Assembly (NCBI RefSeq): GCF_002211105.1
Contig: NZ_JPUA01000034.1
Coordinates: forward strand, 484,053 to 548,052
DNA from: Halomonas campaniensis
GTDB taxonomy: Bacteria > Pseudomonadota > Gammaproteobacteria > Pseudomonadales > Halomonadaceae
Length of the DNA stretch: 64,000 bases
Direction: 5' to 3'
Shown here: in pieces, positions 8,222 through 18,696 of the stretch
Numbering within the stretch: position 1 is the stretch's first letter
Layout: every line of letters begins with the position of its first letter
Translations under genes and position numbers: made by a program
Notes under the pieces: model-generated
Databases searched by the model: none
The model's input: only the letters and a program-made list of their open reading frames with translations
What the model was told of the DNA's origin: nothing

Positions 8222-9133
8222 GTGACGTTTTCAAGAGAAGCTGTAACAAAAGCCATCGGCGATGGCCTGCTATCGTTCCCGATTACGGATTTCGATAGTC
8301 AAGGTCGTTTCGATGAAGCGAGCTATCGCAAGCGGCTTGAGTGGTTTATTAGCCACGAGATCTCGGCGGTCTTCGTCGCAGGTGGCACGGGGGAGTTTTT
8401 TAACCTGTCACTTGAAGAGTACCGCGAGATCGTTCGCGTAGCCGTTGAGGTGATCGACGGTCGCTTACCGGTAATTGCCAGCGCGGGCTTAAGCGTTGAA
8501 ACGGGCAAAGCTTTTGCAAAAGCGGCCGAAGAAGTGGGCGCTGATGGCATTCTGCTGATGCCGCCGTACCTTACTGAGTGCCCGCAGGATGGCCTGGTGG
8601 AGTATGCCCGTCAGATTTGTGATGCCACCGCCGTCAACGTGATTTATTACAACCGCGGCAACGGCATTTTAAACGCCTCCTCGGTTCAGCAGTTGGCCGA
8701 CCATTGCCCTAACTTGGTGGGGCTAAAAGATGGCAAAGGCGATATTCAGGCGCTCAACAAAATTGTCAAAACCGTCGGTGACCGTTTGGTCTATATCGGC
8801 GGAGTGCCTACAGCTGAAATTTTTGCCGAGGCCTATGTCTCCATTGGCGTGAACACCTACTCGTCGGCCGTGTTCAACTTTGTGCCGGAAATGGCGGTGA
8901 AATTCTACAAGGAGCTGCGTAAGGGCAATAAAGAGGTCGTCAAACAGATCACTAACGACTTTTTTATTCCCTTCGTGGATCTCCGGGATCGAAAAGCGGG
9001 CTATGCCGTTAGCCTGATTAAAGCAGGCGCTGACATTGTTGGCCGCCCCGCGGGCAGTGTTCGTGCGCCACTGGTAATGCCAACCCAGGAGGAGTGTCAG
9101 GCGCTTAAAAAGCTGATTGAGCGTGTTAAGTAG
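8222..9133 (+). CDS. kdgD: 5-dehydro-4-deoxyglucarate dehydratase (KdgD)
   Basis: It converts 5-keto-4-deoxy-D-glucarate to 2,5-dioxopentanoate (alpha-ketoglutarate semialdehyde), releasing CO2 and water. It is a DapA-type TIM barrel of 303 residues. GGTGEFFNLS forms the carboxylate loop, Y143 lies in VIYYN, and the Schiff-base lysine is K169 in GLKDGKGD. The start is GTG with GAGGG upstream. It heads the second operon under operator B and joins the products of GudD and GarD to the semialdehyde dehydrogenase at 22056. Confidence 0.95.
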   Translation: MTFSREAVTKAIGDGLLSFPITDFDSQGRFDEASYRKRLEWFISHEISAVFVAGGTGEFFNLSLEEYREIVRVAVEVIDGRLPVIASAGLSVETGKAFAKAAEEVGADGILLMPPYLTECPQDGLVEYARQICDATAVNVIYYNRGNGILNASSVQQLADHCPNLVGLKDGKGDIQALNKIVKTVGDRLVYIGGVPTAEIFAEAYVSIGVNTYSSAVFNFVPEMAVKFYKELRKGNKEVVKQITNDFFIPFVDLRDRKAGYAVSLIKAGADIVGRPAGSVRAPLVMPTQEECQALKKLIERVK

Positions 9134-9211
9134 TCATAAATGACTGAGTAGTGCGCCACTCATCACTCAATAAGCCATAACAATTTAACAACGAGCGAAA
9201 GAGGTGAAAGT

Positions 9212-10267
9212 ATGATCATTTCTAAAAAAACAGTGACAAGTGTTGGATCCGCAGCGCTGATGGCAACGTTGAGCATCAGCGCTGGTGTGGCAATGGCCCA
9301 GGATGGCCCGTTGCGCGGTAATATTCGCGTAGTCATCGGCTCAACGTCCACCGGCGGCGACACTTATCAAAACTCTACCATTGTGGTGGATCAACTAGCT
9401 GAAAAGCTGGATCTCAACATGAAGGTGGACGCGGTGGGCGCAAGCTCTGCTTTCCGCACCCTCGACCGGGACTCTCGCGGCAATACGTTGATGATCTTCC
9501 ACGACCAGTCCTACCTTGGCCATCTGTATGGCGTAGAAGGTTACGACGATATCTTTGAGAAATATACCGTTGGCCCGACCATTGCTATCAACCCCGGCAA
9601 TGCCTATCTGGTGCCTAAGGATTCGCCCTACGAGACCCTTGACGACATCATCGCTGCAGTCGGCAGTGGCGAGACCGTGCGTGTGGCGATCCAGCCGGGC
9701 GGCGTCTCTGAGATTGGTTTCAGTGCGTTGAAGAATGCCATCGCCATTGAGCATCCTGGGCAGGAAGATAACCTGGTCGCTGTTAACACCGGCTCCCAAT
9801 CTGACAAGAACCAGCAACTGTTTGACGGTCAAGCCGACGTGATTAATGGCACCGTGCAGGCTAACGAGCAGTACACGCGGTTACCTGAAGATGACCAGAA
9901 AGCAATGCGTTTTGTCTGGTTAACGGCCCGTCAAGACACTATTGAACAGGCGCCGGAAGAGGGGCTTGGGCAAACATCTCGTGAGCAGTTGCTGGAGTAT
10001 GTAGAGCCGAACGTGCACGTCACCATGGGAGACGACGAGAGCTTCACGTTCGATAAGGAGTTCTTCTTCCTCTACAACAAAGACATGGATCCGGCGATTG
10101 TTGAGCAAATCGATGAAGCGCTAGCGGAGATCTACGAAGAGGGTGAAATACAGGAGATTCAGAAGAACGCCTTCTTTATCCCCAACTTCAAGCCTTCTGA
10201 TGAAGCCTCTGCGTATCTCGCCGATAAAATGGCTCGCTACGAAGAAATCATCAGCAACATCCAGTAA
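9212..10267 (+). CDS. TTT transporter periplasmic binding protein, system 2 (divergent)
   Basis: 351 residues with a signal peptide ending GVAMAQ. The usual YPxKxIxxIVPxxxGGxxD start of TctC receptors is replaced by NIRVVIGSTSTGGDTYQNS, so the ligand loop is divergent. Its place directly before tctB and tctA identifies it. GAGG lies 7 bases before the ATG. The very acidic mature chain suits a halophile periplasm. Confidence 0.82.
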   Translation: MIISKKTVTSVGSAALMATLSISAGVAMAQDGPLRGNIRVVIGSTSTGGDTYQNSTIVVDQLAEKLDLNMKVDAVGASSAFRTLDRDSRGNTLMIFHDQSYLGHLYGVEGYDDIFEKYTVGPTIAINPGNAYLVPKDSPYETLDDIIAAVGSGETVRVAIQPGGVSEIGFSALKNAIAIEHPGQEDNLVAVNTGSQSDKNQQLFDGQADVINGTVQANEQYTRLPEDDQKAMRFVWLTARQDTIEQAPEEGLGQTSREQLLEYVEPNVHVTMGDDESFTFDKEFFFLYNKDMDPAIVEQIDEALAEIYEEGEIQEIQKNAFFIPNFKPSDEASAYLADKMARYEEIISNIQ

Positions 10268-10274
10268 CGGGTAT

Positions 10275-10302
10275 GACACTCGCTGCGTGGGCGGCGGGTG
10301 TC
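10275..10302 (+). promoter_or_regulatory. Stem-loop between tctC-2 and tctB-2
   Basis: GACACTCGC pairs with GCGGGTGTC (one G.U pair) just after the tctC-2 stop, with no T run. In the mRNA it could protect the upstream receptor message or damp transcription into the membrane subunits. Confidence 0.55.
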
Positions 10303-10385
10303 TCACCTATGCATGAGTCGCTATAGAACCGCTATAGAAAGAACAATAGTAAGCAGGGTATCTGCTGCTAATGCCCGGAGCTGTT

Positions 10386-10829
10386 ATGGAATCAGGTCTT
10401 TCAAGTCTGCTCAGTGTCTCTATCGATTTCGAGACCTCCCACCTGTTCTTCCCCAGGATTATCCATTGGATCATGGCGGGTCTGTTTGCCCTGATTCTGG
10501 TGACGAAGGTAGCTCCCTTCATGGCCTCTGTGAAACGGGGAGAGCGCACCATGCCCATTTTGGGGGAGGTCAGGGATAATTTTCGCTTCTTCGGCACGCT
10601 CGTCTTGATTGCGGCGTATTTTTACTTCATGGCCGTGGTGGGCGATATGTTCCCCTACACAGGCTATGGCTTCCTGCTGGTATCGATGGCTTTCGTTCTC
10701 CTGATGTCACTGCTCTATCTGCATGACTGGACGAAAAAGGCGCTTACCATCGTCGTGGTCAATGCCATCGTCGCCCCCAGTCTGGCCTGGTTCGTTCTCG
10801 CCAAGCTGTTCACTATCACCTTACCGTGA
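10386..10829 (+). CDS. TTT transporter small membrane subunit (TctB family), system 2
   Basis: About 147 residues with four hydrophobic segments (for example HWIMAGLFALILVTKVAPF and FGTLVLIAAYFYFMAVVG). The ATG at 10386 follows GGAG at 5 bases and is preferred to the ATG at 10371. Its end overlaps or abuts the tctA-2 start. The assignment rests on position and topology. Confidence 0.82.
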   Translation: MESGLSSLLSVSIDFETSHLFFPRIIHWIMAGLFALILVTKVAPFMASVKRGERTMPILGEVRDNFRFFGTLVLIAAYFYFMAVVGDMFPYTGYGFLLVSMAFVLLMSLLYLHDWTKKALTIVVVNAIVAPSLAWFVLAKLFTITLP

Positions 10830-10846
10830 CCGGAGCGAGTGCCACC

Positions 10847-12409
10847 ATGGAATTCCTCTCACTTCTCGATATAACCTTCTTTTTACTCGCCGGGTTCGGT
10901 GCTCTGGTCGGCATCATCTTCGGTGCTATCCCCGGCATGACCGCTACTATGGCAGTCGCTGTTTGCCTGCCGCTGACTTACGCCCTTGGTTTACACCACG
11001 GCCTAGCGCTGCTGCTTGGCCTCTATGTGGGTGGTATTTCCGGCGGTATGGTGCCAGCCGTGCTGCTCAATATTCCCGGTACACCCTCTTCCATTACCAC
11101 CACCTTTGATGGCTACCCAATGGCTCAGAAGGGGGAGGGTGAGAAAGCGCTGAAAATATGCGTGGTTGCATCCGTCGTTGGCGGGCTTATTAGCGCCGCT
11201 ATACTCTTCTTGTTTGCGCCTCTGCTGGCCGATTTCTCGATCAAGTTCTCCTATGTAGAGAAGTTTTTGATCATTTTGTTAGCGCTGAGTGTCATTGCTT
11301 CGCTCTCCAGCAGCATGCTGATTGGCATCTTTAGCGGCGTCATCGGCATCTGGCTGAGCCTGATCGGTGACTACAGCATCTCTGATGGCGGCAATGGCAA
11401 AACCCGGCTGATGTTTGATTTCATGGAACCCTACTTATTTGAAGGGTTTTCCCTGCTGCCGGTGCTGATCGGGGTGTTTGGTATCTCTACGATTCTGCTT
11501 GAGGCGGAAAAGGGGGCGAAGAGTGATATCGCTAACCAGCGCATCAAACTCAGCAAGGGAGCAGGCTTTTCACTTTCGATCTTTAACGGTCGCCTGACTA
11601 ACCTGGTGCGTTCGTCTTTTATCGGCACCTTCGTTGGCATGCTGCCTGGGGTCGGTGGCAGCGCCGCCTCCGTATTGGCTTATACCCAAGAGAAAAACTT
11701 AACCCGTGATTCATCGCAAATGGGCAGAGGGGCGCCTCAAGGGCTTATCGCCTCGGAGTCCGCCAATAATGCGTTGACCGGTGGTGCACTGATTCCACTG
11801 CTATCGCTAGGTATTCCTGGCGACTCGACAACGGCGGTGCTGATTGGTGCATTCACCCTGCAGGGCATTCAGGTCGGGCCGCTATTTATTCCTGAGAATA
11901 CCGACACCTGGTACGTCATGATGACGGCGCTGGTGTTCGCCAATATCGTGATGTTTTTCTTAATGTTCTATGCCATTAAGTACATCGCCAAAGTGGTCAT
12001 GGTGCCCAAGCATATTCTCTTCCCCATCATTGTGATGATGTGTGTGGTCGGTGCCTATGCCATCAACTACGGCATTATGTTTGATGTCTGGACGCTGCTG
12101 ATTTTCGGCATTTTAGGCTACCTGGTGCAGAAAATTGGTTTGGAAGTGGCCCCGCTAATTATTGGCTTCATCTTGGGGAGCCAAGCCGAGGTCTACTTCG
12201 TCAAGAGCCTGGAGTCGTTCGGCACTTTCTCGATCTTTTTCACCAAAAGCCCCATCGCCATGGTGCTATGGGGGTTGATTATCGCCTCGCTAATGTTCGC
12301 CATCGTCATGGGCTTCAAATCCCGCGCCAGGCAAAAAATGGAACTGACCCAGGTAACGGGCAGTACACGCACAGCCTCAGGAAAGGGTCATGACACAGAC
12401 AACGACTAA
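10847..12409 (+). CDS. TTT transporter large membrane subunit (TctA family), system 2
   Basis: About 520 residues, polytopic. Family motifs are [45 protein letters not shown] and [25 protein letters not shown] at 10826 overlaps the tctB-2 stop and is an alternative start; the ATG at 10847 has GGAG 11 bases upstream. The 3' end overlaps garD by 20 bp, so the two are probably co-translated. The long soluble tail (residues about 495-520) is unusual but not informative. Confidence 0.9.
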   Translation: MEFLSLLDITFFLLAGFGALVGIIFGAIPGMTATMAVAVCLPLTYALGLHHGLALLLGLYVGGISGGMVPAVLLNIPGTPSSITTTFDGYPMAQKGEGEKALKICVVASVVGGLISAAILFLFAPLLADFSIKFSYVEKFLIILLALSVIASLSSSMLIGIFSGVIGIWLSLIGDYSISDGGNGKTRLMFDFMEPYLFEGFSLLPVLIGVFGISTILLEAEKGAKSDIANQRIKLSKGAGFSLSIFNGRLTNLVRSSFIGTFVGMLPGVGGSAASVLAYTQEKNLTRDSSQMGRGAPQGLIASESANNALTGGALIPLLSLGIPGDSTTAVLIGAFTLQGIQVGPLFIPENTDTWYVMMTALVFANIVMFFLMFYAIKYIAKVVMVPKHILFPIIVMMCVVGAYAINYGIMFDVWTLLIFGILGYLVQKIGLEVAPLIIGFILGSQAEVYFVKSLESFGTFSIFFTKSPIAMVLWGLIIASLMFAIVMGFKSRARQKMELTQVTGSTRTASGKGHDTDND

Positions 12410-13958
12410 TACGCGCGTGATTCGCATACACCCCAACGATAACGTCGCCATCGTGGTTGAGCCGGGCGGTCTCGCTGAGGGCGCCGTCATTGAGGGAGGG
12501 GTTACCACCACAATGGCTGTCCCCCAGGGGCATAAGGTGGCTCTTGTCGATCTGGCGGAGGGGGAGCGCATCATTCGCTACGGTGAAGTGATCGGCACGG
12601 CGGCCACGCCTATTCCCCAGGGCGGCCACGTCAGCGAGACCAACTTGCACATGCCGACACCACCGCCGCTTGCGGACCTACCGCTGGCGACTCGGCCAGC
12701 ACCGAAAACCGCACCGCTTGAAGGCTATACCTTCGAGGGCTTTCGTAACCCTGATGGCAGCGTGGGCACCAAAAATGTGCTGGGTATCACCACCAGCGTG
12801 CAGTGCGTCGCCGGTACCGTCGACTTCGTCGTGCAGCGGATCAAGCGCGAGCTGCTGCCGCGATTTCCCAACGTGGATGATGTGGTGGGGCTTAATCACT
12901 CTTATGGCTGTGGGGTCGCCATTAATGCGCCTGCGGCTATTGTGCCCATTCGAACGCTTAAAAATATCGCCCTGAATCCCAACTTCGGCAACGAGATAAT
13001 GATCATCGGTTTGGGGTGCGAGAAGCTGCAACCCTCGACACTGCTTTCCGATCGACCGGTGAAAATTTATGAAAACACCGAGGCGGCCGACCCGGAAGCC
13101 AACGTGTTGAGCCTTCAGGATGACTCTTTTCAGGGCTTCGGCGAGATGGTCGAGGGTATTTTGGCCATGGCCGAACGACACCTTGAGCGACTCAATCGAC
13201 GCCAGCGTGAGACCTGCCCGGCGTCCGAGCTCGTCGTCGGCATGCAGTGTGGCGGCAGCGATGCCTTTTCGGGGGTGACGGCTAACCCCGCTGTGGGCTT
13301 TGCAACCGACTTGATCGTGCGGGCGGGGGGCAGTGTGATGTTCTCAGAGGTTACCGAGGTGCGCGACGCTATCCATCTGTTAACCCCGCGGGCTGTTGAC
13401 GAAGAGGTGGGAAGGGCACTGATTGAGCAGATGGCGTGGTACGACAACTATCTGGCTCAAGGCCAGGCTGATCGCAGCGCCAACACTTCACCGGGCAACA
13501 AGAAGGGGGGGCTTTCCAATATCGTTGAGAAGGCGCTGGGCTCGGTGATCAAGTCGGGCAACTCGCCGATTGTCGATGTCATCGGCCCCGGTGAAAGGCT
13601 GCGCAGTAAGGGATTGACCTTCGCCGCGACCCCGGCCAGCGATTTCATCTGTGGCACGCTTCAGTTAGCCGCAGGTATGAATCTTCAGGTATTCACCACC
13701 GGGCGGGGGACACCCTATGGTCTGGCCATGGTGCCGGTGCTGAAAGTTTCCACTAACTCAGCGCTGGGAAAACGGTGGCACGACATCATCGATCTGGATG
13801 CCGGGCGCATTGCCACTGGCGAGGCCAGTATCGAAGAGGTGGGCTGGGAGCTTTTCCACCTCATCCTGGACGTGGCCAGCGGCCGCCAACAGGCCGCTGC
13901 CGACCGACTGGGAATTCATAACGATTTGGTGTTGTTTAATCCTGCGCCAGTGACTTAA
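12390..13958 (+). CDS. garD: Galactarate dehydratase (GarD)
   Basis: It dehydrates galactarate (mucate) to 5-keto-4-deoxy-D-glucarate, joining the GudD route at KdgD. The protein has 522 residues, about the length of E. coli GarD. It keeps the N-terminal SAF-like domain (residues about 10-95, with PQGHKVAL) and then the large UxaA/GarD domain, with [67 protein letters not shown] and [11 protein letters not shown] almost as in the E. coli enzyme as I recall it. It overlaps tctA-2 by 20 bp and lies 53 bp before gudD-2. Confidence 0.95.
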   Translation: MTQTTTNTRVIRIHPNDNVAIVVEPGGLAEGAVIEGGVTTTMAVPQGHKVALVDLAEGERIIRYGEVIGTAATPIPQGGHVSETNLHMPTPPPLADLPLATRPAPKTAPLEGYTFEGFRNPDGSVGTKNVLGITTSVQCVAGTVDFVVQRIKRELLPRFPNVDDVVGLNHSYGCGVAINAPAAIVPIRTLKNIALNPNFGNEIMIIGLGCEKLQPSTLLSDRPVKIYENTEAADPEANVLSLQDDSFQGFGEMVEGILAMAERHLERLNRRQRETCPASELVVGMQCGGSDAFSGVTANPAVGFATDLIVRAGGSVMFSEVTEVRDAIHLLTPRAVDEEVGRALIEQMAWYDNYLAQGQADRSANTSPGNKKGGLSNIVEKALGSVIKSGNSPIVDVIGPGERLRSKGLTFAATPASDFICGTLQLAAGMNLQVFTTGRGTPYGLAMVPVLKVSTNSALGKRWHDIIDLDAGRIATGEASIEEVGWELFHLILDVASGRQQAAADRLGIHNDLVLFNPAPVT

Positions 13959-14011
13959 TCGCCTGAATAAAATTTCAACTTGGGTCAATAATAAGTAGAG
14001 GTTTACGAGAT

Positions 14012-15337
14012 ATGTTTCCAAAAATTAAATCAATGAAAGTGGTACCTGTCGCTGGTTACGATGGTTTCTTATTAAATCTCAGTGGTGGTCACGCTCCCTG
14101 GTTTATCCGCTGTGTGGTCATCCTCGAGGATGACGCGGGTAACCAGGGCGTTGGTGAGATTCCTTCCAGTGGTGGCATTCTTAAGGGGCTGGAGCAGTGC
14201 CGTGAGCTGGTGGAAGGCTCGCCGATCAATAACATCAAACACACCCTCAATCAGGTTCGCCTGCGATTAGCCCAGAACGGACGCGAGGAGCGGGGCAGGC
14301 AGACGTTTGATCTGCGCGTAGCGGTACACGTGATCACCGGTATTGAGTCGGCGCTGTTAGATCTCTATGGGCAGACGCTCCAGCTACCTGTCGCCGACCT
14401 GCTGGGTCAGTACGGCCGTCAGCGCGATGAAGTCGAGGCATTGGGCTACCTGTTTTTACTGGGTGACCCGGGCAAGACAGACCTGCCATACCCTAAAGCG
14501 CATCACCCTCAAGATCGCTGGGACGAAATACGCTACCAGGAAGCGCTAACACCCGACGCCGTCGCTAATTTGGCCAAAGCCGCCTATGAACGGTATGGGT
14601 TTAAAGACTTTAAATTAAAAGGTGGTGTATTACGTGGGGAAGAGGAGGCCGACTGCATCCGCGCCCTTCATGATGCCTTCCCCGATGCGCGGCTAACGCT
14701 TGATCCTAACGGTGCCTGGAAACTGGATGAAGCGGTGCGCGTGCTGGAGCCCATCAAACACTTGCTAAGCTACGCCGAAGACCCCTGTGGTCAGGAAGAG
14801 GGCTACTCGGGTCGTGAAACAATGGCCGAGTTCAAGAAGCGCACCGGCCTACCTACTGCCACCAATATGATTGCGACAGATTTTAAACAGCTGCAGTATG
14901 CCGTTCAGCTAAATTCTGTCGATATACCGTTGGCAGATTGCCATTTCTGGACGATGCAAGGTGCTGTCAAAGTCGGTGAGCTGTGTAATGAGTGGGGTAT
15001 GACCTGGGGCTCTCACAGTAATAACCACTTTGATATTTCGCTCGCCATGATGACGCACGTTGCGGCGGCTTGTCCGGGTGAGATTACCGCCATTGACACC
15101 CACTGGATTTGGCAGGACGGGCAGCGTATCACTAAAGACCCTCTGCTCATCCGCGATGGCAAGCTCAAGGTGCCCACGACGCCAGGGCTAGGAGTTGAGC
15201 TTGACGAAGAGAAGCTTATGGAGGCCCACACGCTTTATAAGTCGTTGGATACCACCCAGCGAAACGATGCCATGGCGATGCAGTTTTTGATTTCTGGGTG
15301 GGAGTTCGATCCTAAGCGTCCTGCTCTCGTTCGTTAA
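14012..15337 (+). CDS. Second glucarate dehydratase paralogue (GudD/GudX type)
   Basis: 441 residues of the enolase superfamily, clearly related to the gene at 2559. All catalytic positions are kept: K201/K203 in FKLKGG, D231 and N233, E256 in EDPCG, D309, and H335 in SHSNNHFD. The N-terminal capping region, which sets substrate choice, differs ([13 protein letters not shown] against [14 protein letters not shown]). A different aldarate preference, such as L-idarate, or different regulation is possible. It is the last gene of the kdgD unit. Confidence 0.88.
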   Translation: MFPKIKSMKVVPVAGYDGFLLNLSGGHAPWFIRCVVILEDDAGNQGVGEIPSSGGILKGLEQCRELVEGSPINNIKHTLNQVRLRLAQNGREERGRQTFDLRVAVHVITGIESALLDLYGQTLQLPVADLLGQYGRQRDEVEALGYLFLLGDPGKTDLPYPKAHHPQDRWDEIRYQEALTPDAVANLAKAAYERYGFKDFKLKGGVLRGEEEADCIRALHDAFPDARLTLDPNGAWKLDEAVRVLEPIKHLLSYAEDPCGQEEGYSGRETMAEFKKRTGLPTATNMIATDFKQLQYAVQLNSVDIPLADCHFWTMQGAVKVGELCNEWGMTWGSHSNNHFDISLAMMTHVAAACPGEITAIDTHWIWQDGQRITKDPLLIRDGKLKVPTTPGLGVELDEEKLMEAHTLYKSLDTTQRNDAMAMQFLISGWEFDPKRPALVR

Positions 15338-15414
15338 AGTGCTTTAACGATAACGGTGGATTAAGCCAAATGTATTGCCGATAGAGAGATGTGGTCAACT
15401 GGGTAAATGCTCGA

Positions 15415-15421
15415 CTTTGGT
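15415..15421 (+). promoter_or_regulatory. CTTTGGT element, 61 bp upstream of the tctC-3 operator
   Basis: Only the heptamer and the operator are kept at this promoter. The sequence between them differs from the gudD-1 and kdgD promoters, which suggests that the heptamer itself is selected. Confidence 0.5.
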
Positions 15422-15475
15422 CTCATTTTTATATCTCTCTATTGTAGAGCTAACGAGAACACACTAAGTTTCAGG

Positions 15476-15493
15476 TTGTATGATGTATGACTT
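15476..15493 (+). promoter_or_regulatory. Operator C of the aldarate regulon (before tctC-3)
   Basis: TTGTATGATGTATGACTT differs from operators A and B at one position (the 17th). It is placed 49 bp before the tctC-3 start. Confidence 0.68.
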
Positions 15494-15541
15494 GATCATG
15501 AGAAGAAGTCTGCTGATAGGTTTTTAACCAAGGAGTACACA

Positions 15542-16525
15542 ATGTACAAAAACAACAAAACCCTGCTAACCCTGACCGCTGCCGTCGCTTTAGCCTCACT
15601 ATCTGGCGTGGCGCTAGCTGACTACCCTGAGCGCGATATCCGCGTGATTGTGCCTTGGGGGGCCGGTGGGGGTACCGATGGAATCGTTCGTAAACTGACC
15701 ACCATCGCTGAAGAAAGCCTCGATGTTTCCATGTACGCAGAAAACATCGAGGGTGGCGTGAGTGCCACCGGTATTGGCCAGCTTATGAGCTCCCGGCCTG
15801 ACGGCTATACCATTGGCGCGTTAACCTACGACAGCCTGGTGACCGTGCCTTGGCAAGCCATGCTGCCCAGTTACGATATGGATAAATTGAAGCTGATTGC
15901 ACGGGTCACCAGCGAGCCCGATGCTATCGTCGTTGACGCCGATTCCGACTACCAAACGATTCATGACCTTATTGAGGCGGCCAAGGAAAACCCTGGCGAG
16001 ATTCGCGTTGCCATTCAGAATCTGGGTGGACGCGTTCATCTCGCGATCCTGCAGTTTCAAGAGTTAACCGGTACGGAGTTCCGAATCGTCTCTTATCCTG
16101 GTGGTGCCGCCCCTCAGAAAGAAGCCATTCTGTCCGATGAGGTCGATGTTGCCCTTACCAGCCTGGGCGATTTTTCCAATCTTCTGGAAGATGGCACCGT
16201 ACGCGGTCTTGTTGAGTTCTCCGATACGCAGAATCCGACCTACCCCGATGTGCCTACCACCGCTGAAGAGGGGATCGACCTCCAGATTGGCAGCTTTATT
16301 GTCTTTGCCGCACCAGCAGACACCCCGGAAGAAACCATTAACGCACTGGAAAGCGCTTACAAAACGGCGTACGACAGCGATGAGTTTCAAGAGTGGGTGG
16401 CCAACGTCGGGGTAACGCCGAACTGGCTGGGTACCGATGAGGTGACTGCCTGGGCTGATGAAACGGCCGAGTCACTGTTCAGCGAAATGGATGCGCTGGT
16501 AGAAGCAGGTGTGATGTCCAAGTAA
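15542..16525 (+). CDS. TTT transporter periplasmic binding protein, system 3
   Basis: 327 residues with a signal peptide (MYKNNKTLLTLTAAVALASL...GVALA) and the family start DYPERDIRVIVPWGAGGGTD. It is first in the third transporter operon. AAGGAG precedes the ATG. It is more typical of TctC receptors than the system-2 protein. The ligand is probably an aldarate or related sugar acid, inferred from context. Confidence 0.9.
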   Translation: MYKNNKTLLTLTAAVALASLSGVALADYPERDIRVIVPWGAGGGTDGIVRKLTTIAEESLDVSMYAENIEGGVSATGIGQLMSSRPDGYTIGALTYDSLVTVPWQAMLPSYDMDKLKLIARVTSEPDAIVVDADSDYQTIHDLIEAAKENPGEIRVAIQNLGGRVHLAILQFQELTGTEFRIVSYPGGAAPQKEAILSDEVDVALTSLGDFSNLLEDGTVRGLVEFSDTQNPTYPDVPTTAEEGIDLQIGSFIVFAAPADTPEETINALESAYKTAYDSDEFQEWVANVGVTPNWLGTDEVTAWADETAESLFSEMDALVEAGVMSK

Positions 16526-16542
16526 TTCGCAGCTCAAAGCGC

Positions 16543-16565
16543 GTGGCACCGGTTACCGGTGCCAC
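16543..16565 (+). promoter_or_regulatory. Perfect stem-loop between tctC-3 and tctB-3
   Basis: GTGGCACCGG and CCGGTGCCAC form a 10-bp perfect stem around TTA, without a T run. It covers the GTG at 16559, which argues against that codon as the tctB-3 start. It is probably an mRNA-stabilising or attenuating element. Confidence 0.65.
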
Positions 16566-16594
16566 AGCTAACTCAAGCAGAGGATTTTGAGTCA

Positions 16595-17065
16595 ATGAAC
16601 AACGTCGAACGCTTTAGAAGGTCGTCAGTACTGTTTCCTGCCTTCTTGCTGATATTGACCACGATCTACCTGGCGGAAGCCTTGAGCATACGCTCACAGT
16701 TTGGTGGTGACACCCTTGTGGGGCCGCGCTTCATGCCTATCCTGATGGCGTTCATCATGTATGCAGCGTTGATAGTCGTAACCGTAGGAGAGTGGCGCAA
16801 AGAAGCAGAGGCGGCCACTGGGGGCTCTCTGCTAAGGCCATTGCTGATTGTGGTGGCGACAGGCATCTACATCGCCTTGTTTCGTCCCTTGGGTTACGTG
16901 CCCGCTACGCTGGGTTTCGTGGTAGCCCTCTTTCTTATCTTTGACTTCGAGAAACATCGGCCCGCCTTCTTTATCTTTTATGTGATCGCCGTTACAGCGC
17001 TCTTTTACGGACTATTTGCCGGTATTTTTGGAGTGCGTCTGCCTCCCGTGTTAGGAGGATTCTAA
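16595..17065 (+). CDS. TTT transporter small membrane subunit (TctB family), system 3
   Basis: About 156 residues from the ATG at 16595 (MNNVERFRRSS), with four membrane segments including LFPAFLLILTTIYLAEAL and PLLIVVATGIYIALF. The stop and the tctA-3 start share one base (TAATG), so the two are translationally coupled. Confidence 0.85.
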   Translation: MNNVERFRRSSVLFPAFLLILTTIYLAEALSIRSQFGGDTLVGPRFMPILMAFIMYAALIVVTVGEWRKEAEAATGGSLLRPLLIVVATGIYIALFRPLGYVPATLGFVVALFLIFDFEKHRPAFFIFYVIAVTALFYGLFAGIFGVRLPPVLGGF

Positions 17066-18582
17066 TGGAGACCTTTGTTAGTTTCCTGGGCGGTTTTGAA
17101 GCATTGCTGAGTTGGGAAGTGCTTGGCTTCATGATTGCCGGTTTCTTGATTGGTACCTTTTTCGGTGCGATGCCAGGCCTCACATCAGTGCTAGCCATTG
17201 CGCTGTTGTTACCTATTACCTATACGATCGACGTAGTACCCGCGCTGGTCATGTGTGCCTCGATCTTTATGGCGGGGATGTACTCCGGCAGTATCACGGC
17301 TACCACCATCAATATTCCCGGTGCGCCGTCCTCAATGATGACCGCCGTGGAAGGTAACGCCTTGATGTTAAAAGGGCAGGGCGCCAATGCACTGGGGCAC
17401 GCGGCGCTGGGCTCGATGATCGGTGGGTCAATCGGCGCGTTACTGCTCATGGCGTTCATGCCCATTGCCGGTGAGCTGGCGCTATTGATCCGCACCCCAG
17501 GGAAGTTCTCATTGGTGCTTTTTGCGTTGGTGGTGATCATCATTGTCGATAAGGGCGCTATCGCTAAGGGCATTGTCGCTACGACGCTGGGCATCATGCT
17601 GGCGACAGTCGGCATTGATGTACTTCAGCCGATTCCACGCTTTGAGTTCGGCACTGAACTGCTGGTGGAAGGTATCGGTTTAATGCCGGTGGTCATCGGT
17701 GCCTTTGCGGTCAGTGAGCTACTGGTACAGGCGCAGAACTGGAACCTCTCTTTAGAGAGTACTTTGAAGCGGGCGAAAGGCTTAAAAATTCGTCGGCGCG
17801 ATTTTATTCCCCCCTGGTCTGAAATCCGTGAAGTGGGCTTGTTTACCTATATTAAGAGCGCTTTCATTGGCTATGCGATTGGCATTCTACCCGGCGCGGG
17901 TGGCTCGATGGCGGCTTTCGTGGCCTATGCTGATGCCAAGCGCAGTTCGAAGAAGCCCGAAGAGTATGGCAATGGCAGCCGTGAAGGTATTGCAGCGGCT
18001 GAATCGGCAAATAACTCCATGTGCGGCGGTGCTTTTGTGCCGATGCTGATGTTCGGAATCCCGGGCGACCCTACCACGGCTATTGTGCTTGGTGTTTTGG
18101 TTATCAATGGCTTACAGCCAGGGCCACGTCTCATTGAGCAACAGGCTGATCTAATAGCGCCCATGTTTGCCTCTCTGTTTGTAAGCGCCTTGATCCTCAT
18201 ACCCCTGACGCTGTTCCTGTTCGGGCCGTACTTTATTCGCATCGTCTCAATCTCGCGTGGTCTGCTCTACAGCGCCATCGCCGTGGTAGCGCTCGTCGGA
18301 AGTTATGTGGCGACCTACTCAATTTTTCAGATGTTTTTAGCCCTATTGTTTGGTGTGTTGGCTTTCTTCCTGCGCAAACATAACTACTCGGTTGTGGCCA
18401 TGTTGCTAGGCTTCATCCTGGGGCCGGATCTGGAACAGTATTTGCGCCGCTCCTTGTCGTTCAATGACGGTAACCCGATCGTCTTTTTGACGAGTATGGA
18501 CAGTCTGGCTTTCCTGGCGCTAACCATCGTTTTCGCCTATCTAATTCTGCGCAAGAAGCCGAAACTTGATGCTATTCCGTGA
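17065..18582 (+). CDS. TTT transporter large membrane subunit (TctA family), system 3
   Basis: 505 residues, polytopic, with FFGAMPGLTSVLAIALLLP, TINIPGAPSSMM, ILPGAGGSMAAFVAYADA and SANNSMCGGAFVPMLMFGIPG. The GTPSS of the other systems reads GAPSS here. It is coupled to tctB-3 and completes the third TTT system of the aldarate locus. Confidence 0.92.
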   Translation: METFVSFLGGFEALLSWEVLGFMIAGFLIGTFFGAMPGLTSVLAIALLLPITYTIDVVPALVMCASIFMAGMYSGSITATTINIPGAPSSMMTAVEGNALMLKGQGANALGHAALGSMIGGSIGALLLMAFMPIAGELALLIRTPGKFSLVLFALVVIIIVDKGAIAKGIVATTLGIMLATVGIDVLQPIPRFEFGTELLVEGIGLMPVVIGAFAVSELLVQAQNWNLSLESTLKRAKGLKIRRRDFIPPWSEIREVGLFTYIKSAFIGYAIGILPGAGGSMAAFVAYADAKRSSKKPEEYGNGSREGIAAAESANNSMCGGAFVPMLMFGIPGDPTTAIVLGVLVINGLQPGPRLIEQQADLIAPMFASLFVSALILIPLTLFLFGPYFIRIVSISRGLLYSAIAVVALVGSYVATYSIFQMFLALLFGVLAFFLRKHNYSVVAMLLGFILGPDLEQYLRRSLSFNDGNPIVFLTSMDSLAFLALTIVFAYLILRKKPKLDAIP

Positions 18583-18696
18583 TCTTAATAAACATTTGTA
18601 CAACAACAAGATTGGATTCTGTTACTCGCTATGCGCCTCCCATACTGATCATCACGAACGGCTGGGGGCGCTCTTCTCTGCCATTAGGATGCCAAC

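Noticed and set aside
16559..16594. GTG at 16559 as start of tctB-3
   Set aside because: It lies inside a perfect 10-bp hairpin and has no Shine-Dalgarno; the ATG at 16595 gives a normal TctB length.
18588..18610. TTGTACAACAACAAG before the ThDP gene as a seventh regulon operator
   Set aside because: Only the left arm TTGTA fits; the right half does not form the palindrome and no CTTTGGT lies 60-61 bp upstream.
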